Below the pieces are notes generated by a model. That model saw nothing but the letters and a program-made list of their open reading frames with translations. It did no database searches and was not told the DNA's origin. From NCBI GenBank assembly GCA_022396035.1, contig JAIOXO010000012.1, positions 1-51,675 on the forward strand: a DNA stretch of 51,675 nucleotides, in the 5' to 3' direction. Shown one piece after another: positions 43,719-51,114 of this stretch. The stretch comes from Actinomycetes bacterium (GTDB taxonomy: Bacteria; Actinomycetota; Humimicrobiia; Humimicrobiales; Humimicrobiaceae). The first letter of the stretch is position 1; every line of letters begins with the position of its first letter. The translations under genes and the position numbers were made by a program.

Positions 43719-44160
43719 AATAAGACTCTGGCTTCTGTTAATTATTTATATAATCCTGGATATTATTTTTACAGGTATGGGCATGGGCGTTCCAATTTTT
43801 AATATCCTCCTGGGGTTTCTGGCAGGCTTCTATATTACCCGGAGAAACCTGCTCTATTTTGAGCTTCGGCAGGCCATGTTCAAATCTATTGTATACAGCC
43901 TTTATTTTAGCCTGATTACTTTAGTCATAATGGCAGTGATCTGGGGGCCGGCGGTAAAAATGCTATTTGCAAGCAATGCTGATTTTAAGAATTTTGGAAT
44001 ACCCATGATACTGTATCAACCGAGAGCAAGTTTTATCGGCTGGTTGGTACTGATGATAATAATATCTCCTATACTGCAATTTATAGTTTCTTTATCTGCT
44101 TCATATATAACCATTACTGTTTATCTTGGTCGTAACCGGAAACAAACAAGCATATTTTAA
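43702..44160 (+). CDS. Hypothetical four-helix membrane protein
   Basis: A 152-residue protein with about four membrane helices (near 8-24, 30-46, 64-85, 108-140) and a basic C-terminus. I recognise no family. It starts inside the moeA-like gene and probably is translated with it. The GPAVKMLFASNADFKNFGIP loop is the only long soluble part. Confidence 0.65.
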   Translation: MKRLFKIRLWLLLIIYIILDIIFTGMGMGVPIFNILLGFLAGFYITRRNLLYFELRQAMFKSIVYSLYFSLITLVIMAVIWGPAVKMLFASNADFKNFGIPMILYQPRASFIGWLVLMIIISPILQFIVSLSASYITITVYLGRNRKQTSIF

Positions 44161-44207
44161 AATTTTAGACTTAAATATATAATAGGGATAAACATAAGGA
44201 GGAATTA

Positions 44208-44990
44208 TTGCTTTTAGCCATAGATGTAGGTAATACCCAGACGGTAATTGGCTTGTTTGATAATAGCACCCTTATAAATTCATGGAGAATGGTAACTCCA
44301 CGGCATGAAACTTCTGATGAGATAGGTTCTTCTATAATGGGGTTTATAAATAATTGTGGTTATGATCCTGCCGGCATAGATCATATTGTGGTTTCCTGTG
44401 TGGTTCCTATGATCAATGAGGAAATAAAGAGAATGGGTCAGAGATATTTTAAATCAGAAGTTTTTTTAGTGGATTCAAGCATAAACAATATGGGCATAAG
44501 CATAAATTATGATTACCCCCGGGAAATAGGCGCAGACCGTATTGCTAATTCAGTTGCCGCTGTCCATATTTATGGTTTTCCTGCAGTGGTGGTGGATTTT
44601 GGTACTGCCACTACTTTTGACATCATATCTTCTGACGGGGAATATACAGGGGGAGTTATAGCTCCCGGAATTGAAATATCTTCAGAAGCCTTATTTAACT
44701 ATGCAGCCAAGCTTTCCAAAGTGGATCTTAGCTGGCCGGACCGGGTAATAGCCAAAAACACTTATGACGGCATAAGGTCGGGAATATTGTATGGCTTTCT
44801 GGGCCAGGTGGATTATCTGCTGGACAGGATTCTAGAAGAGCAAAAAAGTTCGGATAATGATTTTGAGCCCAGGATCATCTTTACCGGAGGCCTTGCTTAT
44901 CTGATGAAAGACAGAAGCAGGTATAACTGCCGGTTTGACCCGGACCTTACCTTAAAGGGGCTCCAGATAATTATGGCCAAGAATCTTTAG
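44208..44990 (+). CDS. coaX: Type III pantothenate kinase
   Basis: CoaX phosphorylates pantothenate in the first step of CoA synthesis. It has LAIDVGNTQTVIGLFD (phosphate-binding loop), GADRIANSVAAV near residue 105 and VVDFGTATTFDI near 128, then GGVIAPGIEIS and FTGGLAYLM. 260 residues is normal. Start is TTG after AAGGAGGA. Its stop overlaps the converging C_GCAxxG gene by 4 bp. Confidence 0.95.
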   Translation: MLLAIDVGNTQTVIGLFDNSTLINSWRMVTPRHETSDEIGSSIMGFINNCGYDPAGIDHIVVSCVVPMINEEIKRMGQRYFKSEVFLVDSSINNMGISINYDYPREIGADRIANSVAAVHIYGFPAVVVDFGTATTFDIISSDGEYTGGVIAPGIEISSEALFNYAAKLSKVDLSWPDRVIAKNTYDGIRSGILYGFLGQVDYLLDRILEEQKSSDNDFEPRIIFTGGLAYLMKDRSRYNCRFDPDLTLKGLQIIMAKNL

Positions 44991-45514
44991 CCCTTTTCTA
45001 GGAAATTATCTATTTCCTCTACTGCCCACCTGGCGGCATTACCACAGACGCCGGGGCCACCTTTTTCACTGTGGCCTCCCTGGGCCAGAAATTTATCAAT
45101 CTCATCTGAATCCCTTAGATAAAAGGCTCTTCCATATAGTTTACGGTGTATATCAGAACAGTTTATGCTTCCATAGGTATCTATAAATTTCTGGTACAGC
45201 TTATCGGTCAGGGCAAACAGTTGATCCCTTTGAACATGTCCCAGAGGATCCCGGGGATTGGCATCAAGATGGTCATAATTTCTGCCGGTAAACAGGCCCA
45301 TAAAAAAAATTGCGGCACAATAGGCCCCACAGCTGCCGTCACACCTGGCGCCCCCTCCTCCGGCCAGAGCCCCTATAGCCCTGAACATATCATCATCTTC
45401 TTTTCCATATACTGTCTGTAATGCCTTCAAGGTGGCCTGAGAGCATTCCCCATATTTCTGATCAAAATCAAAGGCCAGGCGGTAAGCCTTATTGGCTCTG
45501 GTTTCGCTGTCCAT
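44987..45514 (-). CDS. C_GCAxxG_C_C family redox protein
   Basis: This 175-residue protein carries the spaced cysteine signature of the C_GCAxxG_C_C family (GECSQA near residue 22; CDGSCGAYCAA near 58; NCSDIHRK near 118; VCGNAARWAV near the C-terminus). Such proteins are common in anaerobes and thought to bind metal or flavin, but function is not established. The short region upstream has two nested inverted repeats shared with dus. Confidence 0.88.
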   Translation of the reverse strand: MDSETRANKAYRLAFDFDQKYGECSQATLKALQTVYGKEDDDMFRAIGALAGGGGARCDGSCGAYCAAIFFMGLFTGRNYDHLDANPRDPLGHVQRDQLFALTDKLYQKFIDTYGSINCSDIHRKLYGRAFYLRDSDEIDKFLAQGGHSEKGGPGVCGNAARWAVEEIDNFLEKG

Positions 45515-45528
45515 CTTTTCTCCCGTCT

Positions 45529-45580
45529 TAATTTAATTTAATTTGATTATAGCTTAACCAAAGGTTAAATTAAATTATAA
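45529..45580. promoter_or_regulatory. Nested inverted repeats between divergent genes
   Basis: TTAACC-AAA-GGTTAA (45554-45568) is a perfect inverted repeat. Outside it, TAATTTAATTT (45529-45539) faces AAATTAAATTA, with the overlap at 45567-45577 in a near-perfect longer inverted pair. They sit between the C_GCAxxG gene and dus, so a regulator could act on either direction. Confidence 0.45.
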
Positions 45581-45659
45581 TTGCATAATCAAAGGCCCTT
45601 CCTTTAAAATGTTTATGTTTTGGACCGGTAAATAAGATTAATAGATAAGGAAACCTGGT

Positions 45660-46778
45660 ATGGATTTAGAACATCTGGTTCTTGAAGCCAGACAGCTAGT
45701 TATAGATTATATAAGCCAAAGGCCGGATACCGGCCAGAGAGCCCTAGATTTATGGACCCAACAGCTGGAACGCAGGTGTAACAGTCTTTCCGGGGGGCTA
45801 AAGATTCCCGTCCGGCAATTTAGTATCGGGGATGTGACTATTGGCAATCCGGTGGTATCTGCACCCCTGGCGGGGATAAGTGATAATACTTACCGGATCT
45901 TTGCTGCTTTTTTTGGCTGCGGACTCACCTATAGCGAGATGATCACCAGCTACGGATTGCATTATAACCATAAAAAAAGTATTGCTCTGGCCGGCATAAC
46001 TGATATGGAGCGGCCCTGCGCTGTACAGATTTTTGGCTCAGAACCAGAAATAATGGCAGAAGCTGCTATAAAACTTGAGAACATTGCAGATATTATTGAC
46101 ATAAACATGGGCTGTCCGGTAGCCAAGATACTGAAAGCAAAAAGCGGGGGGTGGCTGTTAAAGGAACCGGGAAGGTCGGCAGATATTATAAAGGCAGTTG
46201 CTTCGGCGATAAAAATACCGGTGACCGTAAAGATAAGGTTGGGATGGGATAGCAGCAGTATTAATGTGATTGAATTTGCCAGAAGGTGCCAGGATAGTGG
46301 AGCCAGCGCAATAGCCATACACGGCAGGACGGTAAAACAGGGTTTCAGAGGACAGGCAGACTATTTACATATAAGGAAAGTAAAGCAAGAGTTAGACATA
46401 CCAGTAATAGTAAGTGGAGATATTAATGATGCAAATAAGGCCGGGGAAGTGTTACAATATACAGACTGTGATGCTGTCATGATCGGCAGAAGCTCAAAAG
46501 GCAGTATGTGGGTGTTTGCTGATATTGTTCTGGGACTTCTGGGATACGGGCCGGGCCCTAAGCCGGATATAGAATGGCTGAAGCGGTTTGCTGTCTGCTA
46601 TCTTAAATTTATGGTTTTTTTTAAGGGTGAACAGAAAGCGGTAAAAGAATTCAGGAAATATTTAAGCTGGATATTCAAGGGCATGCGGGGAATAAGCACA
46701 GTAAAAAAGGATTTTTTTACTATCAACAGCATAGATGAAGCCACCAAGGTTATTGACAGTTTGGACAACGGGATGTAG
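45660..46778 (+). CDS. dus: tRNA-dihydrouridine synthase
   Basis: Dus reduces uridines in tRNA D-loops using FMN and NADPH. Seen are VVSAPLAGISDNTYR, the catalytic region DINMGCPVAKI (Cys), KIRLGWD, AIHGRTVKQGF and VMIGRSSKGSMW. An extra 45-residue N-terminal segment precedes the barrel (372 residues total). Its last codons (NGM, then TAG) are the first bases of tRNA-Pro, an overlapping arrangement. AAGGAAA precedes the ATG. Confidence 0.93.
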   Translation: MDLEHLVLEARQLVIDYISQRPDTGQRALDLWTQQLERRCNSLSGGLKIPVRQFSIGDVTIGNPVVSAPLAGISDNTYRIFAAFFGCGLTYSEMITSYGLHYNHKKSIALAGITDMERPCAVQIFGSEPEIMAEAAIKLENIADIIDINMGCPVAKILKAKSGGWLLKEPGRSADIIKAVASAIKIPVTVKIRLGWDSSSINVIEFARRCQDSGASAIAIHGRTVKQGFRGQADYLHIRKVKQELDIPVIVSGDINDANKAGEVLQYTDCDAVMIGRSSKGSMWVFADIVLGLLGYGPGPKPDIEWLKRFAVCYLKFMVFFKGEQKAVKEFRKYLSWIFKGMRGISTVKKDFFTINSIDEATKVIDSLDNGM

Positions 46779-46846
46779 CGCAGCCTGGTTAGCGCGCAGC
46801 GTTCGGGACGCTGAGGTCGGGGGTTCAAATCCCCCCATCCCGACCA
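46769..46846 (+). tRNA. tRNA-Pro (CGG)
   Basis: Cloverleaf with acceptor CGGGATG/CATCCCG, anticodon stem CAGCG/CGCTG and loop TTCGGGA (anticodon CGG), T-arm loop TTCAAAT, discriminator A and CCA encoded. The first 10 bases lie inside the dus coding sequence, including its stop codon. Confidence 0.96.
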
Positions 46847-46865
46847 GTTCCACTTTTTTTATATT

Positions 46866-46894
46866 TTAACTAAATATATTATATACTGTATAAT
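46866..46894 (+). promoter_or_regulatory. Possible promoter of the ferritin-like gene
   Basis: TTAACT (46866-46871), 17-bp spacer, TATAAT (46889-46894), 36 bp before the ATG. The -35 match is only fair. Confidence 0.4.
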
Positions 46895-46930
46895 TAAACA
46901 CAATATTTATTTTTTAAAAAAGGGGTAGAA

Positions 46931-47215
46931 ATGTTATCTAATATACCTATTGATTTAAGCAAAGTTAAACAGGAAGATATGGACAAAGAAATACTGAGGG
47001 CAGCCATAATAGCAGAGCTGGATGCCATAAATCTTTATGAGCAGATGGCTAATATGACTAATAATAATGACATGAAAAAAATACTTCTGGATGTAGCCAA
47101 AGAAGAAAAAACCCACGTAGGAGAATTCCAGGAACTGCTCCTGAGGCAGGATGAAGAGCAGCAGGGAGAACTGGAAGCAGGCAAAGAAGAGGTAGAGCAA
47201 GAGCTGGCTGAGTAA
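46931..47215 (+). CDS. EncFtn-like small ferritin
   Basis: A 94-residue helical protein resembling encapsulated ferritins. Glu29 (AELDAINLYEQM), Glu59 and His62 (EEKTHVGEF) have the same spacing as the ferroxidase residues Glu32, Glu62 and His65 of Rhodospirillum EncFtn. The C-terminal 20 residues are strongly acidic and contain no obvious hydrophobic cargo-loading peptide. No encapsulin shell gene is adjacent. AAAGGGG is the ribosome binding site. An alternative is a general rubrerythrin-like small ferritin. Confidence 0.75.
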   Translation: MLSNIPIDLSKVKQEDMDKEILRAAIIAELDAINLYEQMANMTNNNDMKKILLDVAKEEKTHVGEFQELLLRQDEEQQGELEAGKEEVEQELAE

Positions 47216-47238
47216 AACACAATCGGAAAGGAATAGAT

Positions 47239-48753
47239 ATGAGTATATTAGGTATAGATGTAGGGACTACTGGCGCCAAGGCTATAGCCTTTAATGAAGA
47301 CGGCCAGGCTTTAGCCAGTTCCTATTATGATTATAACCTGATATTCCCTAAACCAAACTGGGTGGAGTTTGAGGTAAAACCCATGTGGGATCGAGTTTTT
47401 AATGTTATAAGGGAAGTAAATTCAAACCCGGCGGTTAAAAATGATCCGGTAACAGCGCTGGCGGTTTCTACCATAGGGGAAAGTTTTACCCCCATAGATA
47501 AGGATGGCAGGGTGCTGTACAATACCATTTATTCTACCGACTCCAGGAGCGTGGAAGAGCTGGAAGAGATTTTAGAAATTATTCCGGCCAAGGAGCTGTA
47601 CAATATTACCGGCCTTCCCCCCCAGTACGTTACTGCTCTTAACAAGATTTATTGGGTTAAAAAACATATGCCCGAGGTCTATTCCAAAACTAAGAAATTT
47701 TTATTTACCGAGGACCTGTTTCATCATTTACTGGGATTGGAAGACACCAGGATGAATCATCCCCTCTGTTCCACTTCCTTATTCTTTGATGTAAGGAAAA
47801 AGGAATGGTCAAAATATATACTGGATAAATGCGGTATTGACATAGGCTTATTTTCCAAGCCCTGTCCTTCGGGCGAGGAGATTGGTTGTGTACGGGATGA
47901 TATAGCCCGGGACCTTGGATTTAGCAGGAAGGTATCCATAGTTACCGGAGCCCATGACCAGCAGTCGGCAGCCCTGGGAGTAGGGGCTATAAAAGGGGGA
48001 ATAGCTGCTGATGGAATGGGTACCGTAGAATGTGTTACTCCTGCTATCGATGAGCTGATATTAAAGGATGAGCTTTTTGAAAACGACTATTCCACCCGTG
48101 CCCATGCAGTGGATGGAAAATATGTAAGTTTTGTCTATAATTTTACTTCTGGAAGCGTTCTAAAGTGGTACCGGGATGTCATTTGCAATGAGGAAAAAAA
48201 GGAAGCCAAGGCCAGGGGGACCAGCATTTTTAAGGAATATTTCTCCCAGCTGGATTATACTCCTTCCACTATGTACACCCTACCTTACTTTTCAGGGTCA
48301 GGAACCCCTTATCATGATCCTATTCCCAAGGGATCCATAATTGGGCTGAATCTTTCTACCGGAAAAGTAGACATTTTTAAGGCTCTGGTGGAGGGCTTGA
48401 TATTTGAGATTGCTTTCAACATTGAGCTGGCTGAAAAATGCGGCTTGCAGATAAATGAGCTCAGGGCTGTAGGCGGGGGTTCCAAATCAGATTATGAATT
48501 GAAGCTGAAGTCCTCAGTTACCGGCAAGCCCATAAAGCAAATGGGAACCAGTGAAGCAGGATGCCTGGCTACCATGATGATGGCGGGCAAGGGAACCGGT
48601 AAATTCAGCCTGGAAGAAGCGGTTACTAAATTTGTTAAGATAAATAAAGAGTTTGAACCGGACCAGGAGCTCAGGAAAAAATACCAGGATAAGTTTGAAA
48701 ATTACAAAAAGATATATGGATTAGTAAGCGAATTGTATTCTGATGGAAAATAA
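47239..48753 (+). CDS. FGGY-family carbohydrate kinase (xylulokinase-like)
   Basis: A 504-residue two-domain sugar kinase. N-terminal phosphate loop GIDVGTTGAKAIAFN, then VSTIGESFTPID, GLPPQYVTALNKIYW, a VTGAHDQQSAALG with the catalytic Asp-type motif near residue 237 and C-terminal GGGSKSDYELKLKSSVTG. The sugar (xylulose, ribulose, gluconate or other) cannot be told from sequence. GGAAAGG lies before the ATG; its end overlaps the next gene by 11 bp. Confidence 0.88.
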   Translation: MSILGIDVGTTGAKAIAFNEDGQALASSYYDYNLIFPKPNWVEFEVKPMWDRVFNVIREVNSNPAVKNDPVTALAVSTIGESFTPIDKDGRVLYNTIYSTDSRSVEELEEILEIIPAKELYNITGLPPQYVTALNKIYWVKKHMPEVYSKTKKFLFTEDLFHHLLGLEDTRMNHPLCSTSLFFDVRKKEWSKYILDKCGIDIGLFSKPCPSGEEIGCVRDDIARDLGFSRKVSIVTGAHDQQSAALGVGAIKGGIAADGMGTVECVTPAIDELILKDELFENDYSTRAHAVDGKYVSFVYNFTSGSVLKWYRDVICNEEKKEAKARGTSIFKEYFSQLDYTPSTMYTLPYFSGSGTPYHDPIPKGSIIGLNLSTGKVDIFKALVEGLIFEIAFNIELAEKCGLQINELRAVGGGSKSDYELKLKSSVTGKPIKQMGTSEAGCLATMMMAGKGTGKFSLEEAVTKFVKINKEFEPDQELRKKYQDKFENYKKIYGLVSELYSDGK

Positions 48754-49207
48754 ATTATCTCCAAATATTGAGGATTACCTGGAGGCAATCTACGAGATAG
48801 ATACTGCAGAAGACCAGGTAAGGGTAAAAGATATTGCCCATAAATTGGATATTAACCCGGCCAGCGTTACTGAAATATTGTATAAGATGCAGGATCTGGA
48901 TCTGACCGATCACCAGAGGTATGGTAAAGTTACCCTTACTTCCAAGGGTTATGCTATTGCAAAAAAAATCTATGCCCGTCACCGGGTGCTGGTAGAGTTC
49001 TTTACCGATATCCTGGGGGTAGATCGCAATCAGGCTGAAACTGATTCATGCAAAATAGAACATACCATAAGCGATGCTACCATGAAGAGGCTGGTTAAAT
49101 TTATTGAGTTCATTCAGAGGAATCCTCATGGCAAGCCGGTTTGGCTTAAACACTTTGCTTATTATCTAAAAGAGAATAAATATCCCCCGGAGTGCCTGGA
49201 TAAGTAG
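48743..49207 (+). CDS. DtxR/MntR-family metal-dependent regulator
   Basis: A 154-residue transcriptional repressor. Winged helix-turn-helix (about 1-70, VRVKDIAHKLDINPASVTEI) is followed by the metal-binding dimerisation domain with DSCKIEHTIS near 105-114, the typical Cys/Glu/His ligands. It lacks a C-terminal SH3 domain, as in MntR. It would sense Mn2+ or Fe2+. The neighbouring ferritin-like gene is a plausible target, but no operator match is demonstrated. It overlaps the kinase gene by 11 bp. Confidence 0.88.
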   Translation: MENKLSPNIEDYLEAIYEIDTAEDQVRVKDIAHKLDINPASVTEILYKMQDLDLTDHQRYGKVTLTSKGYAIAKKIYARHRVLVEFFTDILGVDRNQAETDSCKIEHTISDATMKRLVKFIEFIQRNPHGKPVWLKHFAYYLKENKYPPECLDK

Positions 49208-49549
49208 ATGAAGCTGGTCAGGCAGGGGGACGGCAAGGTTATTTCAAAAAATGTTGTTTTAGCCGGTTCATGGTTTAAGAAAACTTTTGGCCTGCTGGTT
49301 GGTCCGGCTCTGGTTGGTGATGAATGTTTGATGATTACCGGCTGCAGGAGCATTCATACCCTGGGGATGAGCTATAGTATAGATGCGGTGTTTATAGATA
49401 CCCAGGGCAGGATAGTAAAGATATACAGAGGGCTTAAGCCCTGCCGGGTTACAGGGTTTGTATCAGGGGCAGAGGCGGTTATTGAGTTTAAGGCAGGTGT
49501 GGCCGGCAGTAAGCAATTGGCCAGTAACCAGGTTTTAAATATTCAATAA
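49208..49549 (+). CDS. DUF192 protein
   Basis: 113 residues with the DUF192 signature CRSIHTLGMSYSIDAVFID near residue 47 and PCRVTGFVSGAEAVIEFKAG toward the end. In this family no enzymatic function is established. It has no signal peptide, starting right after the DtxR stop with no gap, so it is co-expressed with it. Confidence 0.85.
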   Translation: MKLVRQGDGKVISKNVVLAGSWFKKTFGLLVGPALVGDECLMITGCRSIHTLGMSYSIDAVFIDTQGRIVKIYRGLKPCRVTGFVSGAEAVIEFKAGVAGSKQLASNQVLNIQ

Positions 49550-49553
49550 AAAA

Positions 49554-49599
49554 TGTCAATAAAAGGTAATTGACACCCTATAATAGTGTGTGTTAATAT
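49554..49599 (+). promoter_or_regulatory. Inverted repeat and promoter ahead of rplU
   Basis: TGTCAAT (49554-49560), 8 bp, ATTGACA (49569-49575) is a perfect inverted repeat. Its right arm contains the consensus -35 TTGACA (49570-49575), followed after 18 bp by TAATAT (49594-49599). A protein bound to the repeat would block or assist this promoter. It could also be a short transcript hairpin. Confidence 0.45.
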
Positions 49600-49622
49600 T
49601 TCAGTCTGTGATTTAAGCTTTT

Positions 49623-49958
49623 ATGAATACTAAGGAGGCCAAAATTTACGCTATAATTACCAGTGGCGGTAAACAATATAAGATAGAAGAGAACCAGGAT
49701 ATAGTGGTTGACTATATACAGGGCAAAGAAGGCGACAAGATAAGTATTAAGGATGTCAACCTGATTTCCGATGGAAAAAAGGTGCAGGTGGGTAATCCTT
49801 TAGTCAGTAGCGCGCAGGTGGAAGCAACCATTAAAGAACACATAAGGGCAGATAAAGTAATTGCTTTCAAGATGAAGGCCAAGAAGAGATATAAGAGAAA
49901 GATTGGTCATAGGCAATCGCTTACCGTGATTCATACTGAGAAGATAAAAGTTAAGTAA
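49623..49958 (+). CDS. rplU: 50S ribosomal protein bL21
   Basis: bL21 binds 23S rRNA in the large subunit. It contains [21 protein letters not shown] at the start and [18 protein letters not shown] near the C-terminus, both typical. From the listed ATG it has 111 residues, with a seven-residue N-terminal extension before the usual start position (MYAII in most bacteria). A perfect ribosome binding site lies inside that extension, 5 bp before an ATT codon, so translation may really start at 49644 with AUU. rpmA follows after 13 bp. Confidence 0.95.
   Translation: MNTKEAKIYAIITSGGKQYKIEENQDIVVDYIQGKEGDKISIKDVNLISDGKKVQVGNPLVSSAQVEATIKEHIRADKVIAFKMKAKKRYKRKIGHRQSLTVIHTEKIKVK
49631..49638 (+). 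promoter_or_regulatory. Ribosome binding site pointing to an AUU start for rplU
   Basis: TAAGGAGG lies 5 bases before ATT at 49644-49646, the codon at the family's normal first position. The upstream ATG at 49623 has no ribosome binding site. The feature decides between a canonical but unsupported start and a rare AUU start. Confidence 0.55.
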
Positions 49959-49971
49959 TTGAGGTGATTTT

Positions 49972-50211
49972 ATGTCTACCAAAAAAGGTGTTGGCAGCAG
50001 CAGGAATGGGAGAGACAGTAATCCTAAATTTTTAGGGATAAAAAGTTCCAGCGGCCAGTTTGTTAAAGCTGGAAGCATCATAGTGAGGCAAAGGGGGACC
50101 AAGTTTAAGCCGGGCAGAAATGTTGGGCTGGGCAGGGACTATACCCTGTTTGCCAAAGCAGACGGAACGGTAGAGTTCTCCAACAAAAAGGTTATAAATA
50201 TTGTATCTTAA
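49972..50211 (+). CDS. rpmA: 50S ribosomal protein bL27
   Basis: bL27 sits near the peptidyl-transferase centre. The N-terminus [19 protein letters not shown] is nearly identical to the family, and the rest ([35 protein letters not shown]) is standard. There is no cleavable leader of the Firmicutes/Staphylococcus type. GAGGTGA precedes the ATG. A strong terminator follows directly; the obg gene usually next is absent. Confidence 0.97.
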   Translation: MSTKKGVGSSRNGRDSNPKFLGIKSSSGQFVKAGSIIVRQRGTKFKPGRNVGLGRDYTLFAKADGTVEFSNKKVINIVS

Positions 50212-50216
50212 CCCAT

Positions 50217-50240
50217 AAGGCCCCCTACGGGGCCTTTTTT
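50217..50240 (+). terminator. Rho-independent terminator of rplU-rpmA
   Basis: AAGGCCCC, loop CTAC, GGGGCC followed by TTTTTT: a 6-bp GC stem extendable to 8 with A-T pairs, and a T-run, 5 bp after the rpmA stop. Confidence 0.92.
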
Positions 50241-50320
50241 ATTACCCAGATTTTTAGTTTATTATCCAGGTCTGCTGGGTAAATTAAGGCGGCCGGTTTT
50301 AATAAAAAAAAGGAGGGGTT

Positions 50321-50761
50321 ATGACCACACTTGTAGTTTATGATACCACCTATGGCAATACCAAAACCATTGCTGAAGCTGTAGCCCGGGGTTTGGGTGC
50401 CGGAGCCAGCTCAGTGTCTGTTTCCGATTTTAAGCCGGGTATGCTTTCGGGAGTAGACGTGCTGGTGACAGGGGCGCCCATTATTGCCTGGCGGCCTTCT
50501 GGTGGGATGAAAAAGTTCCTGTCAAAATTAAGTCCGGGACAACTTTCAGGAGTAAAAGCTGCCTGTTTTGATACCAGAATAAAGACCAAGCTTTCTGGTG
50601 ACGCTGCTCATAAAATGGCTAAGGTACTAAAAAAGGCAGGAGCAGACTTAATTGTAGATCCTGAAGCTTTTATAGTTAGAGGCAAAGAAGGACCTCTTGC
50701 TGAGGGAGAAGAGGAAAGAGCCAGGAAATGGGCAGATCAAATAAAAGAGCAGCTAGAATAA
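50321..50761 (+). CDS. Flavodoxin-family protein
   Basis: 146 residues with the FMN phosphate loop TTYGNTKTIAEAVARGL at residues 9-25, a GAPIIAWRPSG flavin-contact segment near 51 and FDTRIKTKLSGDAAHKM near 87. This variant is often annotated as a flavodoxin/nitric oxide synthase-like family protein. It acts as a low-potential electron carrier or a flavin reductase; partner unknown. Strong AGGAGGGG ribosome binding site. It starts a new transcription unit after the rpmA terminator. Confidence 0.85.
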   Translation: MTTLVVYDTTYGNTKTIAEAVARGLGAGASSVSVSDFKPGMLSGVDVLVTGAPIIAWRPSGGMKKFLSKLSPGQLSGVKAACFDTRIKTKLSGDAAHKMAKVLKKAGADLIVDPEAFIVRGKEGPLAEGEEERARKWADQIKEQLE

Positions 50762-50768
50762 TTTAAGT

Positions 50769-51113
50769 TCAGATTGTAAACCCGATTATTATTCCTGCAG
50801 CTAAAACCAGCAGTATAGCAGCAGCAGCTGTCATAAAACGGTACTGCCGGTGGGATAGAAAATAAAACAGGGCATAAATGACACCCGCTACCGGAGTAAG
50901 GCTTAGAACCATCAATCCTGTATTTAGCAACAGGTAAGAAGAAACCTGCTTTTCATTAAAAGCCTGTATAAAAGAATGGGAATCAGGGATAAAGTTGTTT
51001 AGGTTCTGTTCCAGGTCCTGGTTTACGGTAAGAGCATAGATGTATCCGGCCAGCATTAAGATTATGCTGAGCAAAAGCCCTATAGTAAAAATCCAATAGA
51101 TGGTTTTGTTCAT
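50769..51113 (-). CDS. DUF1634 membrane protein
   Basis: 114 residues with three predicted membrane helices (about 6-28, 59-85, 92-112). DUF1634 proteins accompany TSUP permeases and this one follows such a permease after 1 bp, so they are probably partners. Nothing more specific is known. It converges on the flavodoxin gene. Confidence 0.82.
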   Translation of the reverse strand: MNKTIYWIFTIGLLLSIILMLAGYIYALTVNQDLEQNLNNFIPDSHSFIQAFNEKQVSSYLLLNTGLMVLSLTPVAGVIYALFYFLSHRQYRFMTAAAAILLVLAAGIIIGFTI

Positions 51114-51114
51114 G

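Noticed and set aside
49579-49584. TATAAT as the rplU -10 box
   Set aside because: It lies only 3 bp after TTGACA and has no -35 match at proper distance; TAATAT 18 bp downstream of TTGACA is preferred.
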